Of a stretch of 24,480 nucleotides of DNA, positions 1-8,948 are shown one piece after another (the first letter of the stretch is position 1; the number at the start of each line of letters is the position of its first letter). The translations under genes and the position numbers were made by a program. Under the pieces are notes generated by a model. That model ran no database searches and was not told the DNA's origin. It saw only the letters and a list, made by a program, of their open reading frames with translations. Source of the DNA: CAZDQL01 sp964507325. Its GTDB lineage: Bacteria > Planctomycetota > UBA1135 > GCA-002686595. The stretch covers positions 1 through 24,480 of the forward strand of contig CAZDQL010000096.1 of NCBI GenBank assembly GCA_964507325.1. The letters are read 5' to 3'.

Positions 1-1
1 G

Positions 2-43
2 CGCGTCAGCATGATGAAGGGCGATCGGCTGATCCACATCTGA
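2..43 (+). CDS. C-terminal end of a plus-strand gene (partial)
   Basis: One forward frame enters from the left edge and ends at a TGA at 41-43, giving the tail RVSMMKGDRLIHI. The mixed hydrophobic and basic tail is protein-like, and the stop is followed by a typical intergenic region. Only 13 codons are visible, so no family can be named. It would converge on the minus-strand beta-propeller gene, with an inverted repeat between them. It could be a chance open frame. Confidence 0.35.
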   Translation, partial: RVSMMKGDRLIHI

Positions 44-97
44 CGGCGCGCCGCGTCCCCCCTCGAACCACCTCCCCCCGGTCCGGAATCAGGACCG

Positions 98-159
98 ATT
101 CGCCACGCTTCGCTCCGCGGGGGCCGATTCTGGCCTCCTCAGAGCGAAGCGTGGCGAAT
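98..159. repeat. Perfect 18-bp inverted repeat between convergent genes
   Basis: ATTCGCCACGCTTCGCTC at 98-115 is the exact reverse complement of 142-159, with a 26-nt loop. Transcribed from either strand it would form a long stable hairpin. It lies between the end of a plus-strand gene (43) and the end of a minus-strand gene (184), where a bidirectional terminator would sit. There is no clear U-tract, so it may instead be a dispersed REP-like palindrome. No second copy was noticed in this window. Confidence 0.7.
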
Positions 160-183
160 TGGTACTGACTCGGTACCCCGCGA

Positions 184-1527
184 TCACTCCTCCGCGAGGC
201 AGTACAGGAACTTCTCGCCGCGCAGGTAGAGCTCCCCCCCCGCCAGGGCCGGCGAGGCGTCGAAGCGCTCGTCGAGCAGGTTGGTGGCCAGGAAGCGTCG
301 CTCGCCCCCCAGCTCCAGCACCTCGGTCTCGCCGTCCCGCCCCACCAGGTAGACGCGGCCCGCGGCCGACACCGGCGAGGCGTAGACGTTGGCGACCCGC
401 GGCAGGCGCTGGGGCCCGAGGAGCTTCTCGCCCTGCTCGATGTCGAGCACGGTCAGGATGCCGCTGTTCGACTTCAGGAAGTAGAGCTCCCCCTCCACCA
501 GGAGTGGTGAGGGGACGTACGGGGTGTCGCGCTCGAAGCGCCACAGGACGTGCTCGCTGTCCGTCAGGTCCCCCCGCGCCCCAGAGAGGCGAATCGCCAC
601 CGCCGCGCTGCCGCGGAAGCCGCTCATCAGGTAGGCCACCCCGCCGGAGTACACCGGGGTGGGGATGGCGTTGGTGGTCATGCCACCGAGCTCCCAGACG
701 GTCTTCCCCGTCTCCAGGTCGTAGGCGCGCATGCGCTCCGTCCCGTTGGCGATCACCTGGGGGCGACCGTCGACCTCCACCACCAACGGCGTGGCCCAGG
801 AGGTGACCTCGTCCCGCTCCCGGCGCCAGCGCTCCTCGCCGGTGGCGGCTTCGAGGACGACGATGAAGGAGGGGCCCTCGTGGTCCCACTGCACGACGAC
901 GGAGTCGCCGTAGAGGGCGGGGGAGGTCCCTTCGCCGAAGGAGGCGCGCGTGCTCATCTGGCCCAGCTGCTTCTCCCAGAGCTTCTTCCCCTGCATGTCG
1001 AAGGCGAAGATCCCCTGGGAGCCGAAGTGGGCGATGATCCGCTCGCCGTCGGTGACCGCCGAGCCCGAGGCCCAGGTCCCGTCCCGGTGGGTCCCCTCCC
1101 CCGGTAGCTTCTCGGTGGCGGTCGCGCGCCAGGCGACCGACCCGTCCTCGCGGTTCAGGGCCAGGAGCTGGAAGCGCATCACGTGGGTCGGCTTGACGCC
1201 GCGCATGTGGCCACGGCCGCCGCGGCGGCCGGACGGCTCGGGTTCCGGCTCCACCTCCACCGGCTCGCCGATCTGCTCCGCGGTGGTCAGGTAGAGGCGC
1301 TCCCCCCAGATCACCGGGGTGCTCTTGCCCTGGCCGGGGATCTCGACCTTCCAGCGCACGTTCTCCTCCTCGCTCCAAGTCACGGGTGGTTGGGCGTCGG
1401 AGGAGTACCCCGTCCCCTCTGGGCCGCGCCAGCGGGGCCAGTGGCCCTGGGCGAAGGCCGCGGGGGTGAGAGCGAGGATCAGGGCTGTGGCGGGAAGGAA
1501 GAGGCGCGGGAGTTTCTGCATGTGCAT
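184..1527 (-). CDS. Secreted PQQ-like (BamB/WD40-like) beta-propeller protein
   Basis: The 447-residue product starts MHMQKLPRLFLP and has a signal peptide with a likely cut after AAFA (residue 26). The mature N-terminus HWPRWRGPEGTG is the usual opening of exported PQQ-like propeller proteins of Planctomycetota. Blade-type motifs recur, for example a Trp ending a strand (VRWKVEI, VAWRATA, EERWRRE, TVWELGG) followed by 'P-L-V...G' strands such as STPVIWGERLYL and ASPVSAAGRVYLV. A charged, disordered Glu/Pro then Gly/Arg linker lies near residues 90-115. The open frame continues upstream to 2259, but that extension has no signal peptide and covers the opposite methyltransferase gene, so the ATG at 1527 (or 1521) was chosen. 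The role is probably extracytoplasmic binding or scaffolding. PQQ binding itself cannot be shown. Confidence 0.85.
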   Translation of the reverse strand: MHMQKLPRLFLPATALILALTPAAFAQGHWPRWRGPEGTGYSSDAQPPVTWSEEENVRWKVEIPGQGKSTPVIWGERLYLTTAEQIGEPVEVEPEPEPSGRRGGRGHMRGVKPTHVMRFQLLALNREDGSVAWRATATEKLPGEGTHRDGTWASGSAVTDGERIIAHFGSQGIFAFDMQGKKLWEKQLGQMSTRASFGEGTSPALYGDSVVVQWDHEGPSFIVVLEAATGEERWRRERDEVTSWATPLVVEVDGRPQVIANGTERMRAYDLETGKTVWELGGMTTNAIPTPVYSGGVAYLMSGFRGSAAVAIRLSGARGDLTDSEHVLWRFERDTPYVPSPLLVEGELYFLKSNSGILTVLDIEQGEKLLGPQRLPRVANVYASPVSAAGRVYLVGRDGETEVLELGGERRFLATNLLDERFDASPALAGGELYLRGEKFLYCLAEE

Positions 1528-1650
1528 CGCAGGAGCTGATGGCGTCAGGGATCGCGGGGGGTGGCGAAGTTCGCCGCCGACAGGATTCTCCACGGACGGA
1601 CTGCACCAGGCCAGCGGGCCTCGGGACAAGCTGCACGTTAGGATTGCGTA

Positions 1651-2646
1651 GTGAACTCCACCCCTCCTTCCACCCCCTTCGAGGTCGCCCTCGAATCCTG
1701 GGCCTGCGCCGTGTGCGGTGCGGACCGTCCGCGCCCCTACCGCCCAGGGATGTACGCCATCGGCGAGGTGCGCTTCGACCTCTCCCGCTGTCCCGACTGC
1801 GGCCTGGTCTACTGCCAGCCGCGCCCCGACGGCCCCACCCTGGGCCGCATGTACGACGATCCGGACTACTACACCCACGGCTACAACCTCGGGGTGGAGA
1901 CGCAGAACTACTTCGAGCGCAAGCAGGAGCTCCTCGAGCAGTACGACCGCGAGGTGGAGGTCCTCAGCGGCGAGGTGGGGGGGACCGGCGCCCTGCTCGA
2001 GCTCGGCTCCGCCGGCGGGTTCTTCCTCGAGGCGGCCCGCCGCCGCGGTTGGCGCGTCAAGGGCGTGGAGCTCTCTCCGCCCGCCGCCCGCTACTCGAAG
2101 GAGGAGCTGGGGCTCGAGGTGTGGGAGGGTCTGCTCGAAGACGCTCCCTTCGAAGCGCAGAGCTTCGACGTGGTCGTGGCGGACAACGTCCTGGAGCACA
2201 CCACCGACCCGCTGCAGGTGCTGAAGGACCTGGGTGATCTCCTGCGCCCCGGCGGGCACGCTCTGATCGTGGTGCCGACCTACGTCAACTCGCTCTACTT
2301 CCGCACGATCCTGCGGCTGCAGCGACTCCTGCCGCGCAGGCTACTGGGCCCCGCCCTGCTCAAGCTGCTCAAGATGGACGAGGACTCCGACGGCGGCTTC
2401 CCCTACCACATCCTCGAGTTCGACCGCGCCACCCTCCTGCGCCTCACCCGCGACGCCGGGTTGGAGCCGGTGCGGGTCGAGCGCTCGGTGCCCTACCCGG
2501 CGCACCTCTTCAAGCAGGCGCGTCCCACCCTGGTCGAGCGCTGCCTGCGCGGGGCGTTCCGGACGTTGAACGCGGGGATGCGGCTGGGTCTCCTGCCAGG
2601 TGCGCGCGTGCGCCTCCTCGCGCGGCGGCCCGCCCAGGCCACCTAG
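1651..2646 (+). CDS. Class I SAM-dependent methyltransferase with N-terminal zinc-binding region
   Basis: A 331-residue protein starting at GTG 1651, supported by AGGA at 1640-1643 with a 7-nt spacer. It has a CAVC/CPDC cysteine pair (residues 19-22 and 47-50) that should bind zinc. SAM motif I is LLELGSAGGFFLEA at 115-128, the acidic end of beta-2 is Glu140, and the NVLEH segment at 179-183 is followed by LLRPGG, as in Methyltransf_11/23 family members. This architecture is common in small-molecule and polysaccharide or lipid-sugar methyltransferases. The gene converges on the membrane glycosyltransferase, only 5 bp from its stop, and a glycan-related substrate is an inference from that neighbour. 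The sequence does not reveal the actual acceptor. Confidence 0.88.
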   Translation: MNSTPPSTPFEVALESWACAVCGADRPRPYRPGMYAIGEVRFDLSRCPDCGLVYCQPRPDGPTLGRMYDDPDYYTHGYNLGVETQNYFERKQELLEQYDREVEVLSGEVGGTGALLELGSAGGFFLEAARRRGWRVKGVELSPPAARYSKEELGLEVWEGLLEDAPFEAQSFDVVVADNVLEHTTDPLQVLKDLGDLLRPGGHALIVVPTYVNSLYFRTILRLQRLLPRRLLGPALLKLLKMDEDSDGGFPYHILEFDRATLLRLTRDAGLEPVRVERSVPYPAHLFKQARPTLVERCLRGAFRTLNAGMRLGLLPGARVRLLARRPAQAT

Positions 2647-2651
2647 CCGCG

Positions 2652-4781
2652 TCACTCCGGGAAGGTCGCCAGCTCGGCGAGACCCGCGTCGTAGCCGGTC
2701 TCGACTGCCTGCCAGTAGGGGTCGGGGATGACCTCACGCGCGGTGGCGGAGAGCGCGGGCCGATCCCCGGCCAGGGCCATGCCGCGCCCCACCCCGACGA
2801 GCACCTCCTCTCCGCCGATTTTCACGCAGGCGTTGAGGAAGCCCTTCAGGAACTCCTCCTCCTCCGGGATGCCCCGCTGGTAGAGGCCCCCGCAGACCTC
2901 GCCCAGGCCGATCCCGAAGGCGGGGCGCTGCTCGGGGGGCAGGAGCTCCAGCAGGCGCTTGCTGCGCGGCAGGATGCGCTTGGTCTCCGACCAGGGATCG
3001 GGGAAGTCCTTGGTCGTGGCCGCGCCCTCGATGGCGAGGGTCGCCCAAGGGCTGCCGCTCTCGACCAGCGACTGCAGGGCTGCCGCCACGACCTTCAGGT
3101 TCTTGTCGTTCTGCCCGCGCATCCCCACGTAGTAGCGCAGCCCCGTGCCCGCGCCGCGGGCGACGAACGCCCGGGCGTGCTCGGGGTAGCGCGCCACCAG
3201 CTCGTCGATGGGGTAGGGGCGCTTGCGCACCACCTGGAAGTCGGGAACGCCCTCGGCCTGCGAGGTGGTCACCACCCAACGCATCGACTCGTTCAGGCCC
3301 AGGCCGCGGTACAGGTGCGCCCGGAAGACCGGCGGCAGGGTCTCGGCGATCGCGACGCGCTCCTCGTGGGTCAGTCCGATCGAGTCGTTGAAGAGCCCGC
3401 GCGCGGCCTGCACGAAGTTGTGCCCCACGTACCGCTGGCCGACCCCGGCCGTGCCCAATCGCAGCCAGGCCAGGTTCCACGCCGAGGCGGAGAAGAGCGC
3501 CGCCAGGAGCAGCACCCCGCCCACGCGCCGCGCGCGCCCGCCGCGCAGCGCCCGGTCGCCGACCACCGCCACCAGGATCGTCCCGAAGAGGAAGAGCGGC
3601 AGGAAGTAGCGGTACCCGGCCACCCCCAGGCGCTGGGGCCAGTGGGCGTCGATCTTCAGGTTCGAGATGCCGAAGGCCAGGGTGGCCAGTGGGGGCAAGA
3701 GCACGAAGGGGACCAGGAGCAGGTCGTCGAGCCGCGCGCGCTCCCCCCCGGTCAGGGAGCGCGCGATGCGCCAGCAGCCCCGGGCGGCACCGGGGGCGGC
3801 CGCGCCCCAGGCGACGAGGAAGGACCCCACCAGCACCAGGTTGATCCAGGGGATGTGCGGTGCCCGGTCGCCGGGCCAGCCGCCGGTGGGGGCGCAGGGG
3901 TGGGCGATCTCGTCCCAGCGCTCCGGCGGCGGCGCGGCGTCCTCGAAGGAGTGGTGCACGCCCGCCCGCGGCGCCTCGACCAGCAGGAAGTCGCGCATGC
4001 GCTCCCCGACCAGCCCCCAGTCGCGCTCCTCGTTCTGCTCCTCGCCGAACTTGGCGGCCAGGAAGTCGAGGCCCCGCCCACCGGAGGAGAGGTTGACCAG
4101 GATCAGGGGCGAGATCCCGATCACCAGCGCCGGCAGTCCGAGCTTCAGGTCCGCGGCGCTGCCGCGCCAGCCGCGCAGGCCCAGGTGCATGCCGACCATC
4201 AGCCCCGCCGGGATGATCGCCCCCAGGAACACGAAGAGGCTGAAGCCGGTCGCCAACCCGGTCAGGACCAGCCAGCGGCGGTAGCGCTCCTCCCCGACCT
4301 GGTGCAGTCGGTAGAAGCAGACGAGCGCCACGCTGATGAAGAAGAGGTTCTCGAAGTGGTTCCCCGACGCCATCAGGGAGTACTTGGACACGAGCTCCGC
4401 CGGTCCGAGGGCGAAGGCCAGCGCGGCCAGGTTCGCCGCGCGCCGCCCCACGTGTCGGTCCAGCAGGAGCCACACGGCCAGGAGCGCCCCCAGCCCGCAG
4501 AAGGCGGGCACCATCTTCAGGGACATCCAGCCGTCCCCGAAGAGCACGTAGAAGGGCAGGGCCAGGACTCCGGTCACGAGCTGCCCCGCGGCGTTGTCGT
4601 AGTAGACGCGCAGCGGGATCTCCGCCCCGACCAGGATCGCCTTCGGCAGCGTCCCCATCGGGTACAGCTCGTAGTTGGTCATCGCCACCTGGTCGAAGGC
4701 GAAGAGCAACGCACAGGCGCGCAACCCGACGTACACCAAGGCCGCCGCCAAGAGCCCCCAGGGAAGGCGTCCGAGCGTCAT
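2652..4781 (-). CDS. Multi-pass membrane protein, GT-C/GT39-like glycosyltransferase
   Basis: A 709-residue protein. About the first 450 residues hold many hydrophobic helices, and the C-terminal ~230 residues are mostly soluble. The N-terminal helix is followed by an acidic loop (TNYELYPMG near residue 37) and then LPFYVLFGDGWMSLK, a layout like GT39/ArnT-type GT-C enzymes, which use polyprenyl-phosphate sugars on the outer face of the membrane. It lies 3 bp downstream of a DPM1-like GT2 gene, the enzyme type that makes such donors, and this strengthens the call. The soluble tail (for example RPAFGIGLGEVCGGLYQRG) was not recognised. It could instead be an uncharacterised membrane protein with the same fold, because GT-C sequences diverge strongly. 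Confidence 0.65.
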   Translation of the reverse strand: MTLGRLPWGLLAAALVYVGLRACALLFAFDQVAMTNYELYPMGTLPKAILVGAEIPLRVYYDNAAGQLVTGVLALPFYVLFGDGWMSLKMVPAFCGLGALLAVWLLLDRHVGRRAANLAALAFALGPAELVSKYSLMASGNHFENLFFISVALVCFYRLHQVGEERYRRWLVLTGLATGFSLFVFLGAIIPAGLMVGMHLGLRGWRGSAADLKLGLPALVIGISPLILVNLSSGGRGLDFLAAKFGEEQNEERDWGLVGERMRDFLLVEAPRAGVHHSFEDAAPPPERWDEIAHPCAPTGGWPGDRAPHIPWINLVLVGSFLVAWGAAAPGAARGCWRIARSLTGGERARLDDLLLVPFVLLPPLATLAFGISNLKIDAHWPQRLGVAGYRYFLPLFLFGTILVAVVGDRALRGGRARRVGGVLLLAALFSASAWNLAWLRLGTAGVGQRYVGHNFVQAARGLFNDSIGLTHEERVAIAETLPPVFRAHLYRGLGLNESMRWVVTTSQAEGVPDFQVVRKRPYPIDELVARYPEHARAFVARGAGTGLRYYVGMRGQNDKNLKVVAAALQSLVESGSPWATLAIEGAATTKDFPDPWSETKRILPRSKRLLELLPPEQRPAFGIGLGEVCGGLYQRGIPEEEEFLKGFLNACVKIGGEEVLVGVGRGMALAGDRPALSATAREVIPDPYWQAVETGYDAGLAELATFPE

Positions 4782-4784
4782 GGA

Positions 4785-5528
4785 CTACAGCTTGCCCCTG
4801 AGGGCCATCCAGCGCAGCTTCAATACCGTGAAGTACCCCGCCATCAGCTTGCGCAGGGTCAGGGTCGACTCCCCCGCGCGCCGGTTGACGAACTGGATCG
4901 GGTGCTCCCCGATGGCGATGCCGGCGCGGGCGGTCTTGAAGAGCAGCTCCTGCACGATCGCGGGGCCGGGCGAGAAGGTCTCGCCGACCCGGATCGCCTC
5001 CAGGGTCTCCCGGCGCCAGATCCGGAAGCCGGAGTTGCAGTCCCTGACCGTGATGCCGAGCAGGGCCCGGATGTAGGTGTTCGCGGCCAGGGTCAGCCCC
5101 CGCCGGAACACCCCGCGGTCGGCGTCGCGTCCCCCGTGGACGCCCCGCGATCCCAGCACCAAGCCCAGTCCATCGCTCTGGAGGCGCGCCACCATGGCGG
5201 GGATGTAGCAGGGTTGGTGGGAGAAGTCGGCGTCCATCTCCACCACCAGGGCGGCTCCCATCTCGAGGGCGCGCAGGAAGCCGTCGCGCCCGCTGCGGCC
5301 CCGGCCGGGGTCGCTGTTGCGCAAGAGGAGGTGCAGCCGCGGCTCCGAGGCGGCGCGCTCCTCCACCATTTGAGCCGTCCCGTCCTGGGACGCGTCGTCG
5401 ACCACCAGCACCTCGAGCCGCGGCGCGAGCGCGAGGAGCTCCTCGGCCAGCGGGATCACGTTGCCCGCTTCGTTGAGGGTCGGCAACGTCACCACCACCG
5501 GCAGATCTTCGGGAAGTCTGTCGGACAT
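4785..5528 (-). CDS. Family 2 glycosyltransferase, polyprenol-phosphate mannose synthase-like
   Basis: A GT-A-fold enzyme expected to move a sugar (typically mannose) from a nucleotide donor to polyprenyl phosphate at the cytoplasmic membrane face. It opens with VVVTLPTLNEAGN, then has VLVVDDASQDGT (nucleotide binding), EMDADFSHQP (metal-binding DxD-type motif of DPM1), VLGSRGVHGG, DCNSGFRIWRRE, and a C-terminal FVNRRAGESTLT typical of DPM1/Ppm1 homologues. It has no C-terminal membrane helices, as in DPM1. The start at 5528 places the first strand about ten residues in. An alternative ATG at 5552 has AAGGGGG just upstream and is also possible. The frame opens further to 5627, but that stretch is Arg/Ser/Pro-rich and unlike the family. 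The membrane protein follows 3 bp downstream, so the two are co-transcribed. Confidence 0.87.
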   Translation of the reverse strand: MSDRLPEDLPVVVTLPTLNEAGNVIPLAEELLALAPRLEVLVVDDASQDGTAQMVEERAASEPRLHLLLRNSDPGRGRSGRDGFLRALEMGAALVVEMDADFSHQPCYIPAMVARLQSDGLGLVLGSRGVHGGRDADRGVFRRGLTLAANTYIRALLGITVRDCNSGFRIWRRETLEAIRVGETFSPGPAIVQELLFKTARAGIAIGEHPIQFVNRRAGESTLTLRKLMAGYFTVLKLRWMALRGKL

Positions 5529-5652
5529 GGGGAGAATCGAGGCCCGAAGCATACCCCCTTCTGGAGGGCCGCGAGAACTCCGAGAGGCTCGCCGAGTGGC
5601 GCGCGATCGGGGGGCCGGCGCGCTCACCGCCCGAAGTGGCTGGAGTGCCCCT

Positions 5653-7059
5653 TCAGTTCCTCGTCAGCTCCAGGTAGGAGCAGAGGACGCCGCTGTTCTC
5701 GACGAAGACCGCGCTGCGCAGCATGCCGTCCCGAAGCCAGCGTCCTTCGGCGTCGAGGGCGGCGAGCACCTGCTCCACCCGAGGGGCCAGCTCAGCGGCC
5801 TTGGCGAGCCTCGCTACTCTCGAGGGAGGGCTCCCGTCAACCGAGTCGCCGTGATCGGTCCCCGCCTCCCGGACCTCGCGGTAGGTCCGGATGGCGCCGC
5901 GCACACCGAAGCCGCCGCGCCAGGCGTAGCCGCGCCGGCGCTCCTCGCTGATCTCCTCGAGCTCGTAGTGGCTCTCGCCGTCCCGGTCGCCGTAGATCGG
6001 CCGGTTGCTGCCCACCTCGTAGAAGCGCGCCCACAGATCGTCATCCAACCGAGACCGATCCAGCCAGTCGATGGCGGCCGGGATCGGCGCCAGGTACTCC
6101 TCCTTCCCCGTGTAGCGGTAGAGGGCGACGAGGGTGTGCAGGTTGCGAGCCGTGACGGCGCTGCAGACCGCGGGCGGCTCGAACTTGCGCGCCCAGGCGG
6201 GCTCGAGGTCGTGGGAGTACTGCTGGGCCCAGCCGGGCTGGGGGGCTGCGATCTGGGAGAGGATGATGAAGTCCCCCCCCCTCTCGGCACACTCGAGGAG
6301 GGCCTCTCGGCCGTACAGCTCGTGGGCGCGCAAGAGGACCCGAATGCAGTCGTTGATGGCGTTGTCGTTGAAGGTGTAGTGGTCGTGATACCCGCCGCGC
6401 AGCGGGTACCACTGCGGCCAGGCACCGTTCTCGAACTGGCTCTGTTCGAGGAAGGCCAGGCCCAGCTCCACCGCCTGGCTGAGCCAGTCCTCGTCGACGA
6501 CCCGATCCAGGCTCATCAGGAAGTCGAGGGCTCCCTGGGAGATGTTGTCGTCGAGCGTGCAGCGCCCGGAGGGCTGCTCGTGTCCGGCGAGCCCCCGCTC
6601 CAGGCCGGCGACGTCGACCCGATGGTCCCAGCCCCCGGCGCTGCGCTGTCCCCAGGCCAGGGCCTGCCCCGCATCGACGGCGTACGTCAGGTAGTCGGGG
6701 TCGCCGGTCACGCGGTGGGCCCACAGGAAACGCTCTCCCACGCTGGGTGTGCCCGGCGGCTGGACCCAGATCTCCGTCGGTGCCGCCCGCTCGTAGGTCG
6801 CCTCGCCGTAGCGCTCTTTCAGATCGGGGGAGTAGATGCCCGCGTAGCCGCCGTTGGTGGAAATCGAGTGGAACCAGGTCGCGGCCCGCTTCAGCCCCGC
6901 TTCGGCCCTGCTCGCCAGGGGCTCGTCCTGGGGCGGAGAGAGGACGGCCGGCAGGGCCAGGCAGAGTGCGGCGAGTGAGGTGTGGGAACGCCGGGTCGCT
7001 CGCGGGGGTACTTCACCCGCAGGCGGATGGCATCCGGTGTCGGTGTCGGGATCTCTCAT
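5653..7059 (-). CDS. Secreted pectate lyase, polysaccharide lyase family 10-like
   Basis: A 468-residue protein that should cleave polygalacturonate-type polymers by beta-elimination, as PL10 enzymes do. Family features in order: LDDNISQGALDFL (169-181), NGAWPQWYP (211-219), YTFNDNAIND (228-237), GWAQQY (276-281), ARKFEPP (290-296), ARFYEVGSNRPIYGDRDG (344-361) and EERRRGYAWRG (372-382). A basic region (RRSH, 23-26) precedes a hydrophobic stretch to about residue 41, consistent with export, though the N-terminal leader is longer than usual. The start lies 4 bp after the stop of the VWA gene, so translation is probably coupled. It is the only polysaccharide-degrading gene in the window. The exact polymer cannot be read from the sequence. 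Confidence 0.85.
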   Translation of the reverse strand: MRDPDTDTGCHPPAGEVPPRATRRSHTSLAALCLALPAVLSPPQDEPLASRAEAGLKRAATWFHSISTNGGYAGIYSPDLKERYGEATYERAAPTEIWVQPPGTPSVGERFLWAHRVTGDPDYLTYAVDAGQALAWGQRSAGGWDHRVDVAGLERGLAGHEQPSGRCTLDDNISQGALDFLMSLDRVVDEDWLSQAVELGLAFLEQSQFENGAWPQWYPLRGGYHDHYTFNDNAINDCIRVLLRAHELYGREALLECAERGGDFIILSQIAAPQPGWAQQYSHDLEPAWARKFEPPAVCSAVTARNLHTLVALYRYTGKEEYLAPIPAAIDWLDRSRLDDDLWARFYEVGSNRPIYGDRDGESHYELEEISEERRRGYAWRGGFGVRGAIRTYREVREAGTDHGDSVDGSPPSRVARLAKAAELAPRVEQVLAALDAEGRWLRDGMLRSAVFVENSGVLCSYLELTRN

Positions 7060-7063
7060 GCGC

Positions 7064-8926
7064 TCAATCCACTCGTCGGTAGGTCCCCCCGCTGTCCTCG
7101 CACAGCCAGCGCAGGAGGGTCGAGTCCTGCCCCATCGCCACCCCGTGGATGCGCACGTGGCGCGCCGAGTTCCAGCGCGCGACCTCGGCCCGGATCTCCT
7201 CGATGTCGGTCAGCTCGCCCACCGTCGGGGCGCCGTCGGAGAGCAGGTAGAGGGTGTCCACCAGCGGGTCGGCGAAGGCCAGCTCGAGGGCCGGGTAGAG
7301 CGCCGTGGCGCCGACCGAGTACTGATCGCGCACGAAGCGCAGGGCCTTGGCGCGCGAGGACTTGGTCATCTTCACGAGCTTCTTCTCGAGGGGCCGCAGG
7401 TGGCTCTCGAAGAAGATCACGTTGAAGAGGGTGTCGTCCGGCAGCCCGCGCAGGACCGCCGTCAGCTGCTCCTTGGCGACGTCCATGCGCGACTTCTCGA
7501 TCGTGCCCACCGCGCTCTGCGAGCGGTTGCGCATCGAGCCGGAGACGTCGAGGACGAAGCAGACGCGCTGCGAGAGGATGCGCAGGCGGTAGAAGCTCGT
7601 GACCTTGGTCCGCTCCCCCTCCCCCTCCTCCTTCTGAGTGACGACCTCGCGCGCACGGGAGTCGGCCGGGACCTCGTAGATCTCCCCTTCGCGCTCCCAG
7701 AACTGACGCCAGGGCTGGGGGTGTCGCCCCAGGTCGATGCGCGTCACGGCGACCAGCGCCGCGTGGACGTCGGCGGTGAAGCGGCCGCTCTCGGCGGCCA
7801 GGCGCTCGATCAGTACGGGGATCGACTCCTTCGCTCTCCACAGGCCGACGCGCTGCAGGGCCTCGACGCGCACTCCCCACTGGGGGTCGGCGAGCAGCTC
7901 GTGCAGCGCCTCGAGCGCGGCGGGGGTGCGCACCTCGACCAGCGCCCCCGCCGCGCCCATGCGTGTAGGTGCGTCCTTGGAGTTGGCCAGGCCCAAGACC
8001 TCCGCCGCGAAGGCCGGGTCGCGGGCCAGCACCTGGCCCAGCGCCAAGACCGCCGCGCGCCGCAGGGACGGCTCGCGCGAGCGCAAGAGGGGGCGCAAGA
8101 CCTGCTCGCGCCGTGGGAAGCCCTCGTGCTCGACGAGGAGCTCGACCGCCAGGAGCGCGACCGCGGGGTCACGGTCCCTGCAGGTCTTCGCCAGCGCCTC
8201 GCTGGCCGCCCTCCACTCGCGTCCCGCCACGATGCGCAGCAGCACGAGCTTCCAGACGCGCGAGGCCTCCCGCGACGTGAGCCGCTTCTCGAAGATCGGC
8301 AGGGTCGTCTCGGTGAGCCGGTCGGTGAGCAGCTCGCGCAGCACGGCGCGGTGGGTCTTGTCCGCCACGGTCGCGCGTCGGCGCTCGTCGATGCCCAGGT
8401 ACGGGATCCCCTTGTCCTGGGCCAGGGAAGCGCTCTCGAGCACCACCCGCAGGCCTTCCCCGTCACCGCGGTCGCAGAGCATCACCGCCAGCACGTCCGT
8501 CGCCAGCGTGCGGCAGGCGCTGTCCTGGTGCTGGAAGGCGATCCCCTCGAGCTCAGTCAAGGCCGCGTCGCCCCAGTCCAGGAGGGCCCGCACCGCAGCC
8601 AGGCGCCAGGCCTCCTCGCGAGCCCGGCGCGCCTCCGAGTCGAGCAGGGCGCGCGCCCGGGCAGCGAGCTTCTCGTCCTCGCGGTAGTTCAGGAAGGCGA
8701 CGTAGGCGGCCGAGCGCAGCGCGTCGTCCGCGATCCCCTTCAAGACCTTCTCGAGGGCATTGAAGGAGGCGTTGTTGCGATGGGCGGCGAGCTCCTCCAG
8801 GAGAGCGGGGTCGAGGGCTTCCTTCTGCTTGGCGATCAGCCGGGTGAGCTCGCGGATGCTGCGCTCCTGCGACAGCCCGGGGGCTGCCGAGAGGAGCGCC
8901 AGGCAGAGGATCAGGACCGCACGCAT
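7064..8926 (-). CDS. Secreted HEAT-repeat protein with C-terminal von Willebrand A domain
   Basis: A 620-residue protein with a clear signal peptide (MRAVLILCLALLSAAPGLSQ). Residues about 40-400 form helical HEAT-like repeats, for example PSLRRAAVLALGQVLARDP and PQWGVRVEALQRVGL. A VWA domain follows from about 450, with an intact MIDAS: VLDVSGSM at 458-465 (Asp460, Ser462, Ser464), GATAL at 539-543 and SDGAPT at 563-568. Such proteins bind partners through a divalent metal at the MIDAS, outside the cytoplasm. A charged Glu/Gly/Lys linker (430-441) joins the halves. It is 22 bp downstream of another secreted HEAT protein and 4 bp upstream of the pectate lyase. The ligand is unknown. Confidence 0.83.
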   Translation of the reverse strand: MRAVLILCLALLSAAPGLSQERSIRELTRLIAKQKEALDPALLEELAAHRNNASFNALEKVLKGIADDALRSAAYVAFLNYREDEKLAARARALLDSEARRAREEAWRLAAVRALLDWGDAALTELEGIAFQHQDSACRTLATDVLAVMLCDRGDGEGLRVVLESASLAQDKGIPYLGIDERRRATVADKTHRAVLRELLTDRLTETTLPIFEKRLTSREASRVWKLVLLRIVAGREWRAASEALAKTCRDRDPAVALLAVELLVEHEGFPRREQVLRPLLRSREPSLRRAAVLALGQVLARDPAFAAEVLGLANSKDAPTRMGAAGALVEVRTPAALEALHELLADPQWGVRVEALQRVGLWRAKESIPVLIERLAAESGRFTADVHAALVAVTRIDLGRHPQPWRQFWEREGEIYEVPADSRAREVVTQKEEGEGERTKVTSFYRLRILSQRVCFVLDVSGSMRNRSQSAVGTIEKSRMDVAKEQLTAVLRGLPDDTLFNVIFFESHLRPLEKKLVKMTKSSRAKALRFVRDQYSVGATALYPALELAFADPLVDTLYLLSDGAPTVGELTDIEEIRAEVARWNSARHVRIHGVAMGQDSTLLRWLCEDSGGTYRRVD

Positions 8927-8948
8927 GCTCCGTTCAGGCCACCGGGGT

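Noticed and set aside
1528..2259. N-terminal extension of the beta-propeller frame
   Set aside because: It lies opposite the well-supported methyltransferase gene, lacks family similarity and would bury a clear signal peptide.
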